Shown piece by piece: positions 1-10,358 of a DNA stretch of 64,000 nt (position 1 is its first letter; each line of letters begins with the position of its first letter). A model generated the notes under the pieces. It was given only the letters and a program-made list of their open reading frames with translations, was not told the DNA's origin and ran no database searches. The DNA is from Fallopia convolvulus (Eukaryota; Streptophyta; Magnoliopsida; Caryophyllales; Polygonaceae): NCBI GenBank assembly GCA_964016875.1, contig OZ024724.1, forward strand, positions 16,906,501-16,970,500, read 5' to 3'. A program made the translations under genes and the position numbers.

Positions 1-85
1 AGCCCCGGGCAAAGAGTTATGGCGGTTTGAAAATCCGGGTTCGGTGAAAGTTCGATGTAAGTAAGAAATGTTGGCAAGAATGGAC
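1..85 (+). other. Partial 5S spacer at left edge
   Basis: Last part of a 5S intergenic spacer cut by the window start. It holds the -28 AT-rich element, GC at -12/-11 and C at -1 of copy 1. The usual AAGGTCGATG reads AAGTTCGATG here. Confidence 0.95.
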
Positions 86-204
86 GGGAGCGATCATACC
101 AGCACTAATGCACCGGATCCCATCAGAACTCCGAAGTTAAGCGTTCTTTGGCGAGAGTATTATTAGGATGGGTGACCTCCTGGGAAGTCCTCGTGTTGCA
201 CCCC
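86..204 (+). rRNA. 5S rRNA: 5S rRNA gene, copy 1
   Basis: Differences: T4A, G60T, G64T, G75T, C78T. T4A breaks a helix I pair; G60T breaks C18-G60 and lies in the A box. Same G60T/G75T/C78T family as copies 5, 7 and 21. The T run behind it is only six long. Confidence 0.9.
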
Positions 205-416
205 TCTTTTTTCGTTTTTTTAATCGTTTGATCAAATTTTCAAGTCGTTCTTTTTTTGCTCGTGTCTATCGAATGGAATGCGTAGGCCTCGAGAAGATCT
301 TTGTTTCGATATATTATACGGGCGAATCCGAGACCCGGGCAAAGAGTTATGGCGGTTTGAAAATTTCGGGTTCGTAGAAAGGTCGATGTAAGTAAGAAAT
401 GTTGGCAAGAATGTAC

Positions 417-535
417 GGGTGCGATCATACCAGCACTAAAGCACCGGATCCCATCAGAACTCCGAAGTTAAGCGTGCTTGGGCGAGAGTAGTACTAGGAT
501 GGGTGACCTCCTGGGAAGTCCTCGTGTTGCACCCC
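417..535 (+). rRNA. 5S rRNA: 5S rRNA gene, copy 2
   Basis: One difference, T24A in loop B (TAAAGCAC, a variant also common in other plants' 5S). Shared with copies 4, 17 and 27. Base -3 upstream is T rather than G in all four. Confidence 0.95.
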
Positions 536-537
536 TC

Positions 538-544
538 TTTTTTT
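538..544 (+). terminator. RNA polymerase III terminator (representative, copy 2)
   Basis: Seven T in the RNA-like strand, starting three bases after gene base 119. T runs of four or more stop RNA polymerase III. A second pyrimidine run follows after CG and a third T7 lies about 45 bp further on; these could act as back-ups. Run length varies from six (copy 1) to about nine (copies 98 and 111). Confidence 0.85.
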
Positions 545-747
545 CGTTTCTTTAATCGTTGGATCGGATTTTCAAGTCGTTCTTTTTTTGCTCGCGTCTA
601 TCGAATGGAATGCGTAGGCCTCGAGAAGATCTTTGTTTCGATAAATTATACGGGCGAATTCGAGCCCCGGGCAAAGAGTTATGGCGGTTTGAAAATCCGG
701 GTTCGGTGAAAGGTCGATGTAAGTAAGAAATGTTGGCAAGAATGGAC

Positions 748-866
748 GGGTGCGATCATACCAGCACTAATGCACCGGATCCCATCAGAACTCCGAAGTT
801 AAGCGTGCTTGGGAGAGAGTAGTACTAGGATGGGTGATCTCCTGGGAAGTCCTCGTGTTGCACCCC
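748..866 (+). rRNA. 5S rRNA: 5S rRNA gene, copy 3
   Basis: C67A in the IE (AGAGAG) and C91T in the C box (GTGATCTCC). C91T leaves a G86-U91 wobble. Founder-like member of the family of copies 11, 12, 14, 15 and 25. Confidence 0.94.
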
Positions 867-1079
867 TCTTTTTTTCGTTTTTTTAATCGTTGGATAGGAT
901 TTTCAAGTCGTTCTTTTTTTGCTCGCATCTATCGAATGGAATGCGTAGGCCTCGAGAAGATCTTTGTTTCCATATATTATACGGGCGAATCCGAGACCCG
1001 GGCAAAGAGTTATGGCGGTTTGAAAATTCCGGGTTCGGTGAAAGGTCGATGTAAGTAAGAAATGTTGGCAAGAATGTAC

Positions 1080-1198
1080 GGGTGCGATCATACCAGCACT
1101 AAAGCACCGGATCCCATCAGAACTCCGAAGTTAAGCGTGCTTGGGCGAGAGTAGTACTAGGATGGGTGACCTCCTGGGAAGTCCTCGTGTTGCACCAC
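1080..1198 (+). rRNA. 5S rRNA: 5S rRNA gene, copy 4
   Basis: T24A as in copy 2, plus C118A, which removes the terminal G1-C118 pair. Confidence 0.93.
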
Positions 1199-1410
1199 TC
1201 TTTTTTTCGTTTCTTTAATCGTTGGATCGGATTTTCAAGTCGTTCTTTTTTTGCTCGCGTCTATCGAATGGAATGCGTAGGCCTCGAGAAGATCTTTGTT
1301 TCGATAAATTATACGGGCGAATCCGAGCCCCGGGCAAAGAGTTATGGCGGTTTGAAAATCCGGGTTCGGTGAAAGGTCGATGTAAGTAAGAAATGTTGGC
1401 AAGAATGGAC

Positions 1411-1529
1411 GGGTGCGATCATACCAGCACTAATGCACCGGATCCCATCAGAACTCCGAAGTTAAGCGTTCTTGGGCGAGAGTATTATTAGGATGGGTGA
1501 CCTCCTGGGAAGTCCTCGTGTTGCACCCC
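1411..1529 (+). rRNA. 5S rRNA: 5S rRNA gene, copy 5
   Basis: G60T, G75T, C78T; like copy 1 without T4A and G64T. Confidence 0.93.
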
Positions 1530-1741
1530 TCTTTTTTCGTTTTTTTAATCGTTTGATCAAATTTTCAAGTCGTTCTTTTTTTGCTCGTGTCTATCGAATG
1601 GAATGCGTAGGCCTCGAGAAGATCTTTGTTTCCATATATTATACGGGCGAATCCGAGACCCGGGCAAAGAGTTATGGCGGTTTGAAAATTTCGGGTTCGG
1701 TGAAAGGTCGATGTAAGTAAGAAATGTTGGCAAGAATGGAC

Positions 1742-1860
1742 GGGTGCGATCATACCAGCACTAATGCACCGGATCCCATCAGAACTCCGAAGTTAAGCGT
1801 GCTTGGGAGAGAGTAGTACTAGGATGGGTGACCTCCTGGGAAGTCCTCGTGTTGCACCCC
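1742..1860 (+). rRNA. 5S rRNA: 5S rRNA gene, copy 6
   Basis: Only C67A, first base of the IE and partner of G108 in helix V. Confidence 0.95.
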
Positions 1861-2072
1861 TCTTTTTTTCGTTTCTTTAATCGTTGGATCGGATTTTCAA
1901 GTCGTTCTTTTTTTGCTCGCGTCTATCGAATGGAATGCGTAGGCCTCGAGAAGATCTTTGTTTCGATAAATTATACGGGCGAATCCGAGCCCCGGGCAAA
2001 GAGTTATGGCGGTTTGAAAATCCGGGTTCGGTGAAAGGTCGATGTAAGTAAGAAATGTTGGCAAGAATGGAC

Positions 2073-2191
2073 GGGTGCGATCATACCAGCACTAATGCAC
2101 CGGATCCCATCAGAACTCCGAAGTTAAGCGTTCTTGGGAGAGAGTATTATTAGGATGGGTGACCTCCTGGGAAGTCCTCGTGTTGCACCCC
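2073..2191 (+). rRNA. 5S rRNA: 5S rRNA gene, copy 7
   Basis: G60T, C67A, G75T, C78T; identical in these to copy 21. Confidence 0.92.
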
Positions 2192-2373
2192 TCTTTTTTC
2201 GTTTTTTTAATCGTTTGATCAAATTTTCAAGTCGTTCTTTTTTTGCTCGTGTCTATCGAATGGAATGCGTAGGCCTCGAGAAGATATTTGTTTCGATATA
2301 TTATACGGGCGAATCCGAGACCCGGGCAAAGAGTTATGGCGGTTTGAAAATTCCGGGTTCGGTGAAAGGTCGA

Positions 2374-2403
2374 TGTAAGTAAGAAATGTTGGCAAGAATG
2401 GAC
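2374..2403 (+). promoter_or_regulatory. Upstream 5S promoter region (representative, copy 8)
   Basis: The sequence has TAAGTAA at -28 to -22, GC at -12/-11 and C at -1. Arabidopsis 5S genes need a TATA-like motif at about -28, GC at -12 and C at -1; the same three positions are visible here, with a weaker AT-rich motif in place of TATATA. The region is conserved in nearly all units. Exceptions are listed with copies 48, 99, 107, 112, 120 (C-1T), 138 and 151 (G-12A), and 141, 154, 163 (G-12T). Confidence 0.7.
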
Positions 2404-2522
2404 GGGTGCGATCATACCAGCACTAATGCACCGGATCCCATCAGAACTCCGAAGTTAAGCGTGCTTGGGCGAGAGTAGTACTAGGATGGGTGACCTCCTG
2501 GGAAGTCCTCGTGTTGCACCCC
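2404..2522 (+). rRNA. 5S rRNA: 5S rRNA gene, copy 8 (consensus reference)
   Basis: Matches the array consensus at all 119 positions and is used here as the reference copy. The product is the 5S rRNA of the cytosolic large ribosomal subunit, made by RNA polymerase III. The ends pair as helix I (GGGTGC with GCACCC), leaving C119 as a 3' overhang; the mature RNA may include one more base (T120). Length 119-120 is standard for plant 5S. CCGAAGTTAAGC (bases 46-57) and GGATGGGTGACC (81-92) are the most recognisable plant 5S stretches. The start was fixed by helix I pairing and by C at -1. It contains one GGATCC site at bases 30-35, which would give the classical BamHI ladder of plant 5S arrays. Confidence 0.98.
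2453..2500 (+). promoter_or_regulatory. Internal control region: A box, IE, C box (representative, copy 8)
   Basis: Gene bases 50-64 (AGTTAAGCGTGCTTG) form the A box, bases 67-72 (CGAGAG) the intermediate element and bases 80-97 (AGGATGGGTGACCTCCTG) the C box, by position match with the known internal promoter of eukaryotic 5S genes bound by TFIIIA. Recurrent changes hit each part: G60T and C57T in the A box, C67A or C67T in the IE, G81C, G85C, G86T/C, C91T and C92T in the C box. Confidence 0.8.
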
Positions 2523-2734
2523 TCTTTTTTTCGTTTCTTTAATCGTTGGATCGGATTTTCAAGTCGTTCTTTTTTTGCTCGCGTCTATCGAATGGAATGC
2601 GTAGGCCTCGAGAAGATCTTTGTTTCGATAAATTATACGGGCGAATCCGAGCCCCGGGCAAAGAGTTATGGCTGTTTGAAAATCCGAGTTCGGTGAAAGG
2701 TCGATGTAAGTAAGAAATGTTGGCAAGAATGGAC
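2523..2734 (+). other. Representative 5S intergenic spacer
   Basis: This 212-bp spacer stands for all others. In order it holds: TCT then a run of seven T (terminator), CG, a second C/T-rich run, TTAATCGTTGGATCGGATTT, a third T7 run in GTTCTTTTTTTGCTCG, the block AGGCCTCGAGAAGATCT, an AT-rich stretch around CGATAAATTATACGGG (GATATATTATAC in most units), a GC-rich part around CCGGGCAAAGAGTTATGG, and the upstream promoter region ending in GGCAAGAATGGAC. The middle part is as conserved between units as the gene, so the array is strongly homogenised. No open frame in it looks like a real gene. Confidence 0.9.
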
Positions 2735-2853
2735 GGGTGCGATCATACCAGCACTAATGCACCGGATCCCATCAGAACTCTGAAGTTAAGCGTGCTTGGG
2801 CGAGAGTAGTACTAGGATGGGTGACCTCCTGGGAAGTCCTCGTGTTGCACCCC
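2735..2853 (+). rRNA. 5S rRNA: 5S rRNA gene, copy 9
   Basis: Only C47T (CTCTGAAG), giving a G30-U47 wobble. Also alone in copy 53. Confidence 0.95.
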
Positions 2854-3066
2854 TCTTTTTTTCGTTTTTTTAATCGTTGGATCAAATTTTCAAGTCGTTC
2901 TTTTTTTGCTCGCGTCTATCGAATGGAATGCGTAGGCCTCGAGAAGATCTTTGTTTCGATATATTATACGGGCGAATCCGAGACCCGGGCAAAGAGTTAT
3001 GGCGGTTTGAAAATTCCGGGTTCGGTGAAAGGTCGATGTAAGTAAGAAATGTTGGCAAGAATGGAC

Positions 3067-3185
3067 GGGTGCGATCATACCAGCACTAATGCACCGGATC
3101 CCATCAGAACTCCGAAGTTAAGCGTGCTTGGGCGAGAGTAGTACTAGGATGGGTGACCTCCTGGGAAGTCCTCGTGTTGCACCCC
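3067..3185 (+). rRNA. 5S rRNA: 5S rRNA gene, copy 10
   Basis: Full consensus. Confidence 0.97.
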
Positions 3186-3397
3186 TCTTTTTTTCGTTTC
3201 TTTAATCGTTGGATCGGATTTTCAAGTCGTTCTTTTTTTGCTCGCGTCTATCGAATGGAATGCGTAGGCCTCGAGAAGATCTTTGTTTCGATATATTATA
3301 CGGGCGAATCCGAGCCCCGGGCAAAGAGTTATGGCGGTTTGAAAATCCGGGTTCGGTGAAAGGTCGATGTAAGTAAGAAATGTTGGCAAGAATGGAC

Positions 3398-3516
3398 GGG
3401 TGCGATCATACCAGCACTAATGCACCGGATCCCATCAGAACTCCGAAGTTAAGCGTGCTTGGGAGAGAGTAGTACTAGGATGGGTGATCTCCTGGGAAGT
3501 CCTCGTGTTGCACCCC
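3398..3516 (+). rRNA. 5S rRNA: 5S rRNA gene, copy 11
   Basis: C67A and C91T. First gene of the 995-bp three-unit duplication; counterpart is copy 14. Confidence 0.94.
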
Positions 3517-3729
3517 TCTTTTTTTCGTTTTTTTAATCGTTGGATAGGATTTTCAAGTCGTTCTTTTTTTGCTCGCATCTATCGAATGGAATGCGTAGGC
3601 CTCGAGAAGATCTTTGTTTCCATATATTATACGGGCGAATCCGAGACCCGGGCAAAGAGTTATGGCGGTTTGAAAATTCCAAGTTCGGTGAAAGGTCGAT
3701 GTAAGTAAGAAATGTTGGCAAGAATGGAC

Positions 3730-3848
3730 GGGTGCGATCATACCAGCACTAATGCACCGGATCCCATCAGAACTCCGAAGTTAAGCGTGCTTGGGAGAGA
3801 GTAGTACTAGGATGGGTGATCTCCTGGGAAGTCCTCGTGTTGCACCCC
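3730..3848 (+). rRNA. 5S rRNA: 5S rRNA gene, copy 12
   Basis: C67A and C91T; counterpart is copy 15. Confidence 0.94.
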
Positions 3849-4061
3849 TCTTTTTTTCGTTTTTTTAATCGTTGGATAGGATTTTCAAGTCGTTCTTTTT
3901 TTGCTCGCATCTATCGAATGGAATGCGTAGGCCTCGAGAAGATCTTTGTTTCCATATATTATACGGGCGAATCCGAGACACGGGCAAAGAGTTATGGCGG
4001 TTTGAAAATTCCGGGTTCGGTGAAAGGTCGATGTAAGTAAGAAATGTTGGCAAGAATGGAC

Positions 4062-4180
4062 GGGTGCGATCATACCAGAACTAATGCACCGGATCCCATC
4101 AGAACTCCGAAGTTAAGCGTGCTTGGGCGAGAGTAGTACTAGGATGGGTGACTTCCTGGGAAGTCCTCGTGTTGCACCCC
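4062..4180 (+). rRNA. 5S rRNA: 5S rRNA gene, copy 13
   Basis: C18A (breaks C18-G60) and C92T in the C box (GTGACTTCC, leaving G85-U92). Counterparts are copies 16 and 26. Confidence 0.93.
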
Positions 4181-4392
4181 TCTTTTTTTCGTTTCTTTAA
4201 TCGTTGGATCGGATTTTCAAGTCGTTCTTTTTTTGCTCGCGTCTATCGAATGGAATGCGTAGGCCTCGAGAAGATCTTTGTTTCGATATATTATACGGGC
4301 GAATCCGAGCCCCGGGCAAAGAGTTATGGCGGTTTGAAAATCCGGGTTCGGTGAAAGGTCGATGTAAGTAAGAAATGTTGGCAAGAATGGAC

Positions 4393-4511
4393 GGGTGCGA
4401 TCATACCAGCACTAATGCACCGGATCCCATCAGAACTCCGAAGTTAAGCGTGCTTGGGAGAGAGTAGTACTAGGATGGGTGATCTCCTGGGAAGTCCTCG
4501 TGTTGCACCCC
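4393..4511 (+). rRNA. 5S rRNA: 5S rRNA gene, copy 14
   Basis: C67A and C91T; duplicate of copy 11. Confidence 0.94.
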
Positions 4512-4724
4512 TCTTTTTTTCGTTTTTTTAATCGTTGGATAGGATTTTCAAGTCGTTCTTTTTTTGCTCGCATCTATCGAATGGAATGCGTAGGCCTCGA
4601 GAAGATCTTTGTTTCCATATATTATACGGGCGAATCCGAGACCCGGGCAAAGAGTTATGGCGGTTTGAAAATTCCAAGTTCGGTGAAAGGTCGATGTAAG
4701 TAAGAAATGTTGGCAAGAATGGAC

Positions 4725-4843
4725 GGGTGCGATCATACCAGCACTAATGCACCGGATCCCATCAGAACTCCGAAGTTAAGCGTGCTTGGGAGAGAGTAGT
4801 ACTAGGATGGGTGATCTCCTGGGAAGTCCTCGTGTTGCACCCC
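4725..4843 (+). rRNA. 5S rRNA: 5S rRNA gene, copy 15
   Basis: C67A and C91T; duplicate of copy 12 and, at 3,313 bp, of copy 25. Confidence 0.94.
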
Positions 4844-5056
4844 TCTTTTTTTCGTTTTTTTAATCGTTGGATAGGATTTTCAAGTCGTTCTTTTTTTGCT
4901 CGCATCTATCGAATGGAATGCGTAGGCCTCGAGAAGATCTTTGTTTCCATATATTATACGGGCGAATCCGAGACACGGGCAAAGAGTTATGGCGGTTTGA
5001 AAATTCCGGGTTCGGTGAAAGGTCGATGTAAGTAAGAAATGTTGGCAAGAATGGAC

Positions 5057-5175
5057 GGGTGCGATCATACCAGAACTAATGCACCGGATCCCATCAGAAC
5101 TCCGAAGTTAAGCGTGCTTGGGCGAGAGTAGTACTAGGATGGGTGACTTCCTGGGAAGTCCTCGTGTTGCACCCC
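5057..5175 (+). rRNA. 5S rRNA: 5S rRNA gene, copy 16
   Basis: C18A and C92T, as copies 13 and 26. Confidence 0.93.
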
Positions 5176-5387
5176 TCTTTTTTTCGTTTCTTTAATCGTT
5201 GGATCGGATTTTCAAGTCGTTCTTTTTTTGCTCGCGTCTATCGAATGGAATGCGTAGGCCTCGAGAAGATCTTTGTTTCGATATATTATACAGGCAAATC
5301 CGAGACCCGAGCAAAGAGTTATGGCGATTTTAAAATCCGGGTTCGGTGAAAGGTCGATGTAAGTAAGAAATGTTGGCAAGAATGTAC

Positions 5388-5506
5388 GGGTGCGATCATA
5401 CCAGCACTAAAGCACCGGATCCCATCAGAACTCCGAAGTTAAGCGTGCTTGGGCGAGAGTAGTACTAGGATGGGTGACCTCCTGGGAAGTCCTCGTGTTG
5501 CACCCC
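5388..5506 (+). rRNA. 5S rRNA: 5S rRNA gene, copy 17
   Basis: Only T24A; matches copy 27 at 3,313 bp. Confidence 0.95.
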
Positions 5507-5718
5507 TCTTTTTTTCGTTTCTTTAATCGTTGGATCGGATTTTCAAGTCGTTCTTTTTTTGCTCGCGTCTATCGAATGGAATGCGTAGGCCTCGAGAAGA
5601 TCTTTGTTTCGATAAATTATACGGGCGAATCCGAGCCCCGGGCAAAGAGTTATGGCGGTTTGAAAATCCGGGTTCGGTGAAAGGTCGATGTAAGTAAGAA
5701 ATGTTGGCAAGAATGGAC

Positions 5719-5837
5719 GGGTGCGATCATACCAGCACTAATGCACCGGATCCCATCAGAACTCCGAAGTTAAGCGTGCTTGGGCGAGAGTAGTACTAGG
5801 ATGGGTGACCTCCTGGGAAGTCCTCGTGTTGCACCCC
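5719..5837 (+). rRNA. 5S rRNA: 5S rRNA gene, copy 18
   Basis: Full consensus. Its spacer is of the GTTGGTTTCGGATTT type with CGCGCATATCG. Confidence 0.97.
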
Positions 5838-6050
5838 TCTTTTTTTCGTTTTTTTAATCGTTGGTTTCGGATTTTCAAGTCGTTCTTTTTTTGCTCGCGC
5901 ATATCGAATGGAATGCGTAGGCCTCGAGAAGATCTTTGTTTCGATATATTATACGGGCAAATCCGAGACCCGAGCAAAGAGTTATGGCGATTTTAAAATC
6001 CGGGTTCGGTGAAAGGTCGATGTAAGTAAGAAATGTTGGCAAGAATGGAC

Positions 6051-6169
6051 GGGTGCGATCATACCAGCACTAATGCACCGGATCCCATCAGAACTCCGAA
6101 GTTAAGCGTGCTTGGGCGAGAGTAGTACTAGGATGGGTGACCTCCTGGGAAGTCCTCGTGTTGCACCCC
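6051..6169 (+). rRNA. 5S rRNA: 5S rRNA gene, copy 19
   Basis: Full consensus. Confidence 0.97.
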
Positions 6170-6381
6170 TCTTTTTTTCGTTTTTTTAATCGTTGGATCG
6201 GATTTTCAAGTCGTTCTTTTTTTGCTCGCGTCTATCGAATGTAATGCGTAGGCCTCAAGAAGATCTTTGTTTCAATATATTATACGGGCGAATCCGAGAC
6301 CCGGGCAAAGAGTTATGGCGGTTTGAAAATCCGGGTTCGGTGAAAGGTCGATGTAAGTAAGAAATGTTGGCAAGAACGGAC

Positions 6382-6500
6382 GGGTGCGATCATACCAGCA
6401 CTAATGCACCGGATCCCATCAGAACTCCGAAGTTAAGTGTGCTTGGGCGAGAGTAGTACTAGGATGGGTGACCTCCTGGGAAGTCCTCGTGTTGCACCCC
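6382..6500 (+). rRNA. 5S rRNA: 5S rRNA gene, copy 20
   Basis: Only C57T, in the A box (AAGTGTGC), a change at a CpG. Shared with copies 30, 33 and 44, all preceded by GAACGGAC. Confidence 0.94.
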
Positions 6501-6712
6501 TCTTTTTTTCGTTTCTTTAATCGTTGGATCGGATTTTCAAGTCCTTCTTTTTTTGCTCGCGTCTATCGAATGGAATGCGTAGGCCTCGAGAAGATCTTTG
6601 TTTCGATAAATTATACGGGCGAATCCGAGCCCCGGGCAAAGAGTTATGGCGGTTTGAAAATCCGGGTTCGGTGAAAGGTCGATGTAAGTAAGAAATGTTG
6701 GCAAGAATGGAC

Positions 6713-6831
6713 GGGTGCGATCATACCAGCACTAATGCACCGGATCCCATCAGAACTCCGAAGTTAAGCGTTCTTGGGAGAGAGTATTATTAGGATGGGT
6801 GACCTCCTGGGAAGTCCTCGTGTTGCACCCC
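6713..6831 (+). rRNA. 5S rRNA: 5S rRNA gene, copy 21
   Basis: G60T, C67A, G75T, C78T; same set as copy 7. Confidence 0.92.
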
Positions 6832-7043
6832 TCTTTTTTCGTTTTTTTAATCGTTTGATCAAATTTTCAAGTCGTTCTTTTTTTGCTCGTGTCTATCGAA
6901 TGGAATGCGTAGGCCTCGAGAAGATCTTTGTTTCGATATATTATACGGGCGAATCCGAGACCCGGGCAAAGAGTTATAGCGGTTTGAAAATTCCGGGTTC
7001 GGTGAAAGGTCGATGTAAGTAAGAAATGTTGGCAAGAATGGAC

Positions 7044-7162
7044 GGGTGCGATCATACCAGCACTAATGCACCGGATCCCATCAGAACTCCGAAGTTAAGC
7101 GTGCTTGGGCGAGAGTAGTACTAGGATGGGTGACCTCCTGGGAAGTCCTCGTGTTGCACCCC
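7044..7162 (+). rRNA. 5S rRNA: 5S rRNA gene, copy 22
   Basis: Full consensus. Confidence 0.97.
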
Positions 7163-7374
7163 TCTTTTTTTCGTTTCTTTAATCGTTGGATCGGATTTTC
7201 AAGTCGTTCTTTTTTTGCTCGCGTCTATCGAATGGAATGCGTAGGCCTCGAGAAGATCTTTGTTTCGATAAATTATACGGGCGAATCCGAGCCCCGGGCA
7301 AAGAGTTATGGCGGTTTGAAAATCCGGGTTCGGTGAAAGGTCGATGTAAGTAAGAAATGTTGGCAAGAATGGAC

Positions 7375-7493
7375 GGGTGCGATCATACCAGCACTAATGC
7401 ACCGGATCCCATCAGAACTCCGAAGTTAAGCGTGCTTGGGCGAGAGTAGTACTAGGATGGGTGACCTCCTGGGAAGTCCTCGTGTTGCACCCC
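7375..7493 (+). rRNA. 5S rRNA: 5S rRNA gene, copy 23
   Basis: Full consensus. Confidence 0.97.
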
Positions 7494-7705
7494 TCTTTTT
7501 TTCGTTTCTTTAATCGTTGGATCGGATTTTCAAGTCGTTCTTTTTTTGCTCGCGTCTATCGAATGGAATGCGTAGGCCTCGAGAAGATCTTTGTTTCGAT
7601 AAATTATACGGGCGAATCCGAGCCCCGGGCAAAGAGTTATGGCGGTTTGAAAATCCGGGTTCGGTGAAAGGTCGATGTAAGTAAGAAATGTTGGCAAGAA
7701 TGGAC

Positions 7706-7824
7706 GGGTGCGATCATACCAGCACTAATGCACCGGATCCCATCAGAACTCCGAAGTTAAGCGTGCTTGGGAGAGAGTAGTACTAGGATGGGTGACCTCC
7801 TGGGAAGTCCTCGTGTTGCACCCC
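7706..7824 (+). rRNA. 5S rRNA: 5S rRNA gene, copy 24
   Basis: Only C67A. The left boundary of a displaced duplication lies in the spacer just behind it. Confidence 0.95.
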
Positions 7825-8037
7825 TCTTTTTTTCGTTTCTTTAATCGCTGGATCGGATTTTCAAGTCGTTCTTTTTTTGCTCGCATCTATCGAATGGAAT
7901 GCGTAGGCCTCGAGAAGATCTTTGTTTCCATATATTATACGGGCGAATCCGAGACCCGGGCAAAGAGTTATGGCGGTTTGAAAATTCCAAGTTCGGTGAA
8001 AGGTCGATGTAAGTAAGAAATGTTGGCAAGAATGGAC

Positions 8038-8156
8038 GGGTGCGATCATACCAGCACTAATGCACCGGATCCCATCAGAACTCCGAAGTTAAGCGTGCTT
8101 GGGAGAGAGTAGTACTAGGATGGGTGATCTCCTGGGAAGTCCTCGTGTTGCACCCC
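8038..8156 (+). rRNA. 5S rRNA: 5S rRNA gene, copy 25
   Basis: C67A and C91T; duplicate of copy 15. Confidence 0.94.
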
Positions 8157-8369
8157 TCTTTTTTTCGTTTTTTTAATCGTTGGATAGGATTTTCAAGTCG
8201 TTCTTTTTTTGCTCGCATCTATCGAATGGAATGCGTAGGCCTCGAGAAGATCTTTGTTTCCATATATTATACGGGCGAATCCGAGACACGGGCAAAGAGT
8301 TATGGCGGTTTGAAAATTCCGGGTTCGGTGAAAGGTCGATGTAAGTAAGAAATGTTGGCAAGAATGGAC

Positions 8370-8488
8370 GGGTGCGATCATACCAGAACTAATGCACCGG
8401 ATCCCATCAGAACTCCGAAGTTAAGCGTGCTTGGGCGAGAGTAGTACTAGGATGGGTGACTTCCTGGGAAGTCCTCGTGTTGCACCCC
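8370..8488 (+). rRNA. 5S rRNA: 5S rRNA gene, copy 26
   Basis: C18A and C92T; duplicate of copy 16. Confidence 0.93.
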
Positions 8489-8700
8489 TCTTTTTTTCGT
8501 TTCTTTAATCGTTGGATCGGATTTTCAAGTCGTTCTTTTTTTGCTCGCGTCTATCGAATGGAATGCGTAGGCCTCGAGAAGATCTTTGTTTCGATATATT
8601 ATACAGGCAAATCCGAGACCCGAGCAAAGAGTTATGGCGATTTTAAAATCCGGGTTCGGTGAAAGGTCGATGTAAGTAAGAAATGTTGGCAAGAATGTAC

Positions 8701-8819
8701 GGGTGCGATCATACCAGCACTAAAGCACCGGATCCCATCAGAACTCCGAAGTTAAGCGTGCTTGGGCGAGAGTAGTACTAGGATGGGTGACCTCCTGGGA
8801 AGTCCTCGTGTTGCACCCC
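8701..8819 (+). rRNA. 5S rRNA: 5S rRNA gene, copy 27
   Basis: Only T24A; duplicate of copy 17. Its spacer carries the private T at 8934. Confidence 0.95.
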
Positions 8820-9031
8820 TCTTTTTTTCGTTTCTTTAATCGTTGGATCGGATTTTCAAGTCGTTCTTTTTTTGCTCGCGTCTATCGAATGGAATGCGTA
8901 GGCCTCGAGAAGATCTTTGTTTCGATAAATTATTCGGGCGAATCCGAGCCCCGGGCAAAGAGTTATGGCGGTTTGAAAATCCGGGTTCGGTGAAAGGTCG
9001 ATGTAAGTAAGAAATGTTGGCAAGAATGGAC

Positions 9032-9150
9032 GGGTGCGATCATACCAGCACTAATGCACCGGATCCCATCAGAACTCCGAAGTTAAGCGTGCTTGGGCGA
9101 GAGTAGTACTAGGATGGGTGACCTCCTGGGAAGTCCTCGTGTTGCACCCC
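9032..9150 (+). rRNA. 5S rRNA: 5S rRNA gene, copy 28
   Basis: Full consensus; duplicate of copy 18. Confidence 0.97.
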
Positions 9151-9363
9151 TCTTTTTTTCGTTTTTTTAATCGTTGGTTTCGGATTTTCAAGTCGTTCTT
9201 TTTTTGCTCGCGCATATCGAATGGAATGCGTAGGCCTCGAGAAGATCTTTGTTTCGATATATTATACGGGCAAATCCGAGACCCGAGCAAAGAGTTATGG
9301 CGATTTTAAAATCCGGGTTCGGTGAAAGGTCGATGTAAGTAAGAAATGTTGGCAAGAATGGAC

Positions 9364-9482
9364 GGGTGCGATCATACCAGCACTAATGCACCGGATCCCA
9401 TCAGAACTCCGAAGTTAAGCGTGCTTGGGCGAGAGTAGTACTAGGATGGGTGACCTCCTGGGAAGTCCTCGTGTTGCACCCC
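9364..9482 (+). rRNA. 5S rRNA: 5S rRNA gene, copy 29
   Basis: Full consensus; duplicate of copy 19. Confidence 0.97.
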
Positions 9483-9694
9483 TCTTTTTTTCGTTTTTTT
9501 AATCGTTGGATCGGATTTTCAAGTCGTTCTTTTTTTGCTCGCGTCTATCGAATGTAATGCGTAGGCCTCAAGAAGATCTTTGTTTCAATATATTATACGG
9601 GCGAATCCGAGACCCGGGCAAAGAGTTATGGCGGTTTGAAAATCCGGGTTCGGTGAAAGGTCGATGTAAGTAAGAAATGTTGGCAAGAACGGAC

Positions 9695-9813
9695 GGGTGC
9701 GATCATACCAGCACTAATGCACCGGATCCCATCAGAACTCCGAAGTTAAGTGTGCTTGGGCGAGAGTAGTACTAGGATGGGTGACCTCCTGGGAAGTCCT
9801 CGTGTTGCACCCC
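9695..9813 (+). rRNA. 5S rRNA: 5S rRNA gene, copy 30
   Basis: Only C57T; duplicate of copy 20. Confidence 0.94.
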
Positions 9814-10026
9814 TCTTTTTTTCGTTTCTTTAATCGTTGGATCGGATTTTCAAGTCCTTCTTTTTTTGCTCGCGTCTATCGAATGGAATGCGTAGGCCTC
9901 GAGAAGATCTTTTTTTCGATATATTATACGGGCGAATACGAGACCCGGGCAAAGAGTTATGGCGGTTTGAAAATTTCGGGTTCGGTGAAAGGTCGATGTA
10001 AGTAAGAAATGTTGGCAAGAATGGAC

Positions 10027-10145
10027 TGGTGCGATCATACCAGCACTAATGCACCGGATCCCATCAGAACTCCGAAGTTAAGCGTGCTTGAGCGAGAGTA
10101 TTACTAGGATGGGTGACCTCCTGGGAAGTCCTCGTGTTGCACCCC
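10027..10145 (+). rRNA. 5S rRNA: 5S rRNA gene, copy 31
   Basis: G1T, G65A, G75T. The expected first base is T, so a purine start would have to shift; G65A breaks C14-G65. Type member of the G1T family (34, 42, 45, 96, 109, 117, 126). Confidence 0.9.
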
Positions 10146-10358
10146 TCTTTTTTTCGTTTTTTTAATCGTTGGTTTCGAATTTTCAAGTCGTTCTTTTTTT
10201 GCTCGCGTCTATCGAATGGAATGGGTAGGCCTCGAGAAGATCTTTGTTTCGATATATTATACGGGCGAATACGAGACCCGAGCAAAGAGTTATGGCGGTT
10301 TTAAAACCCGGGTTTGGTGAAAGGTCGATGTAAGTAAGAAATGTTGGCAAGAATGGAC

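Larger units (their letters stand above)
3160..5290 (+). repeat. Three-unit tandem duplication, period 995 bp
   Basis: Bases from about 3160 to 4295 recur at about 4155 to 5290. Copies 11-12-13 and 14-15-16 carry the same markers in the same order: C67A/C91T, C67A/C91T with ACACGGGC in the spacer, then C18A/C92T. Confidence 0.85.
4543..6598 (+). repeat. Multi-unit duplicated segment, left copy (offset 3,313 bp)
   Basis: About 2.06 kb that recurs at 7856-9911. Copies 15-20 correspond to copies 25-30. The one difference I found is A at 5621 against T at 8934. Confidence 0.85.
7856..9911 (+). repeat. Multi-unit duplicated segment, right copy (offset 3,313 bp)
   Basis: Partner of 4543-6598. Similarity starts just after CGCTGGATC in the spacer behind copy 24 and stops at the T-rich ATCTTTTTTTCG variant behind copy 30. 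Confidence 0.85.
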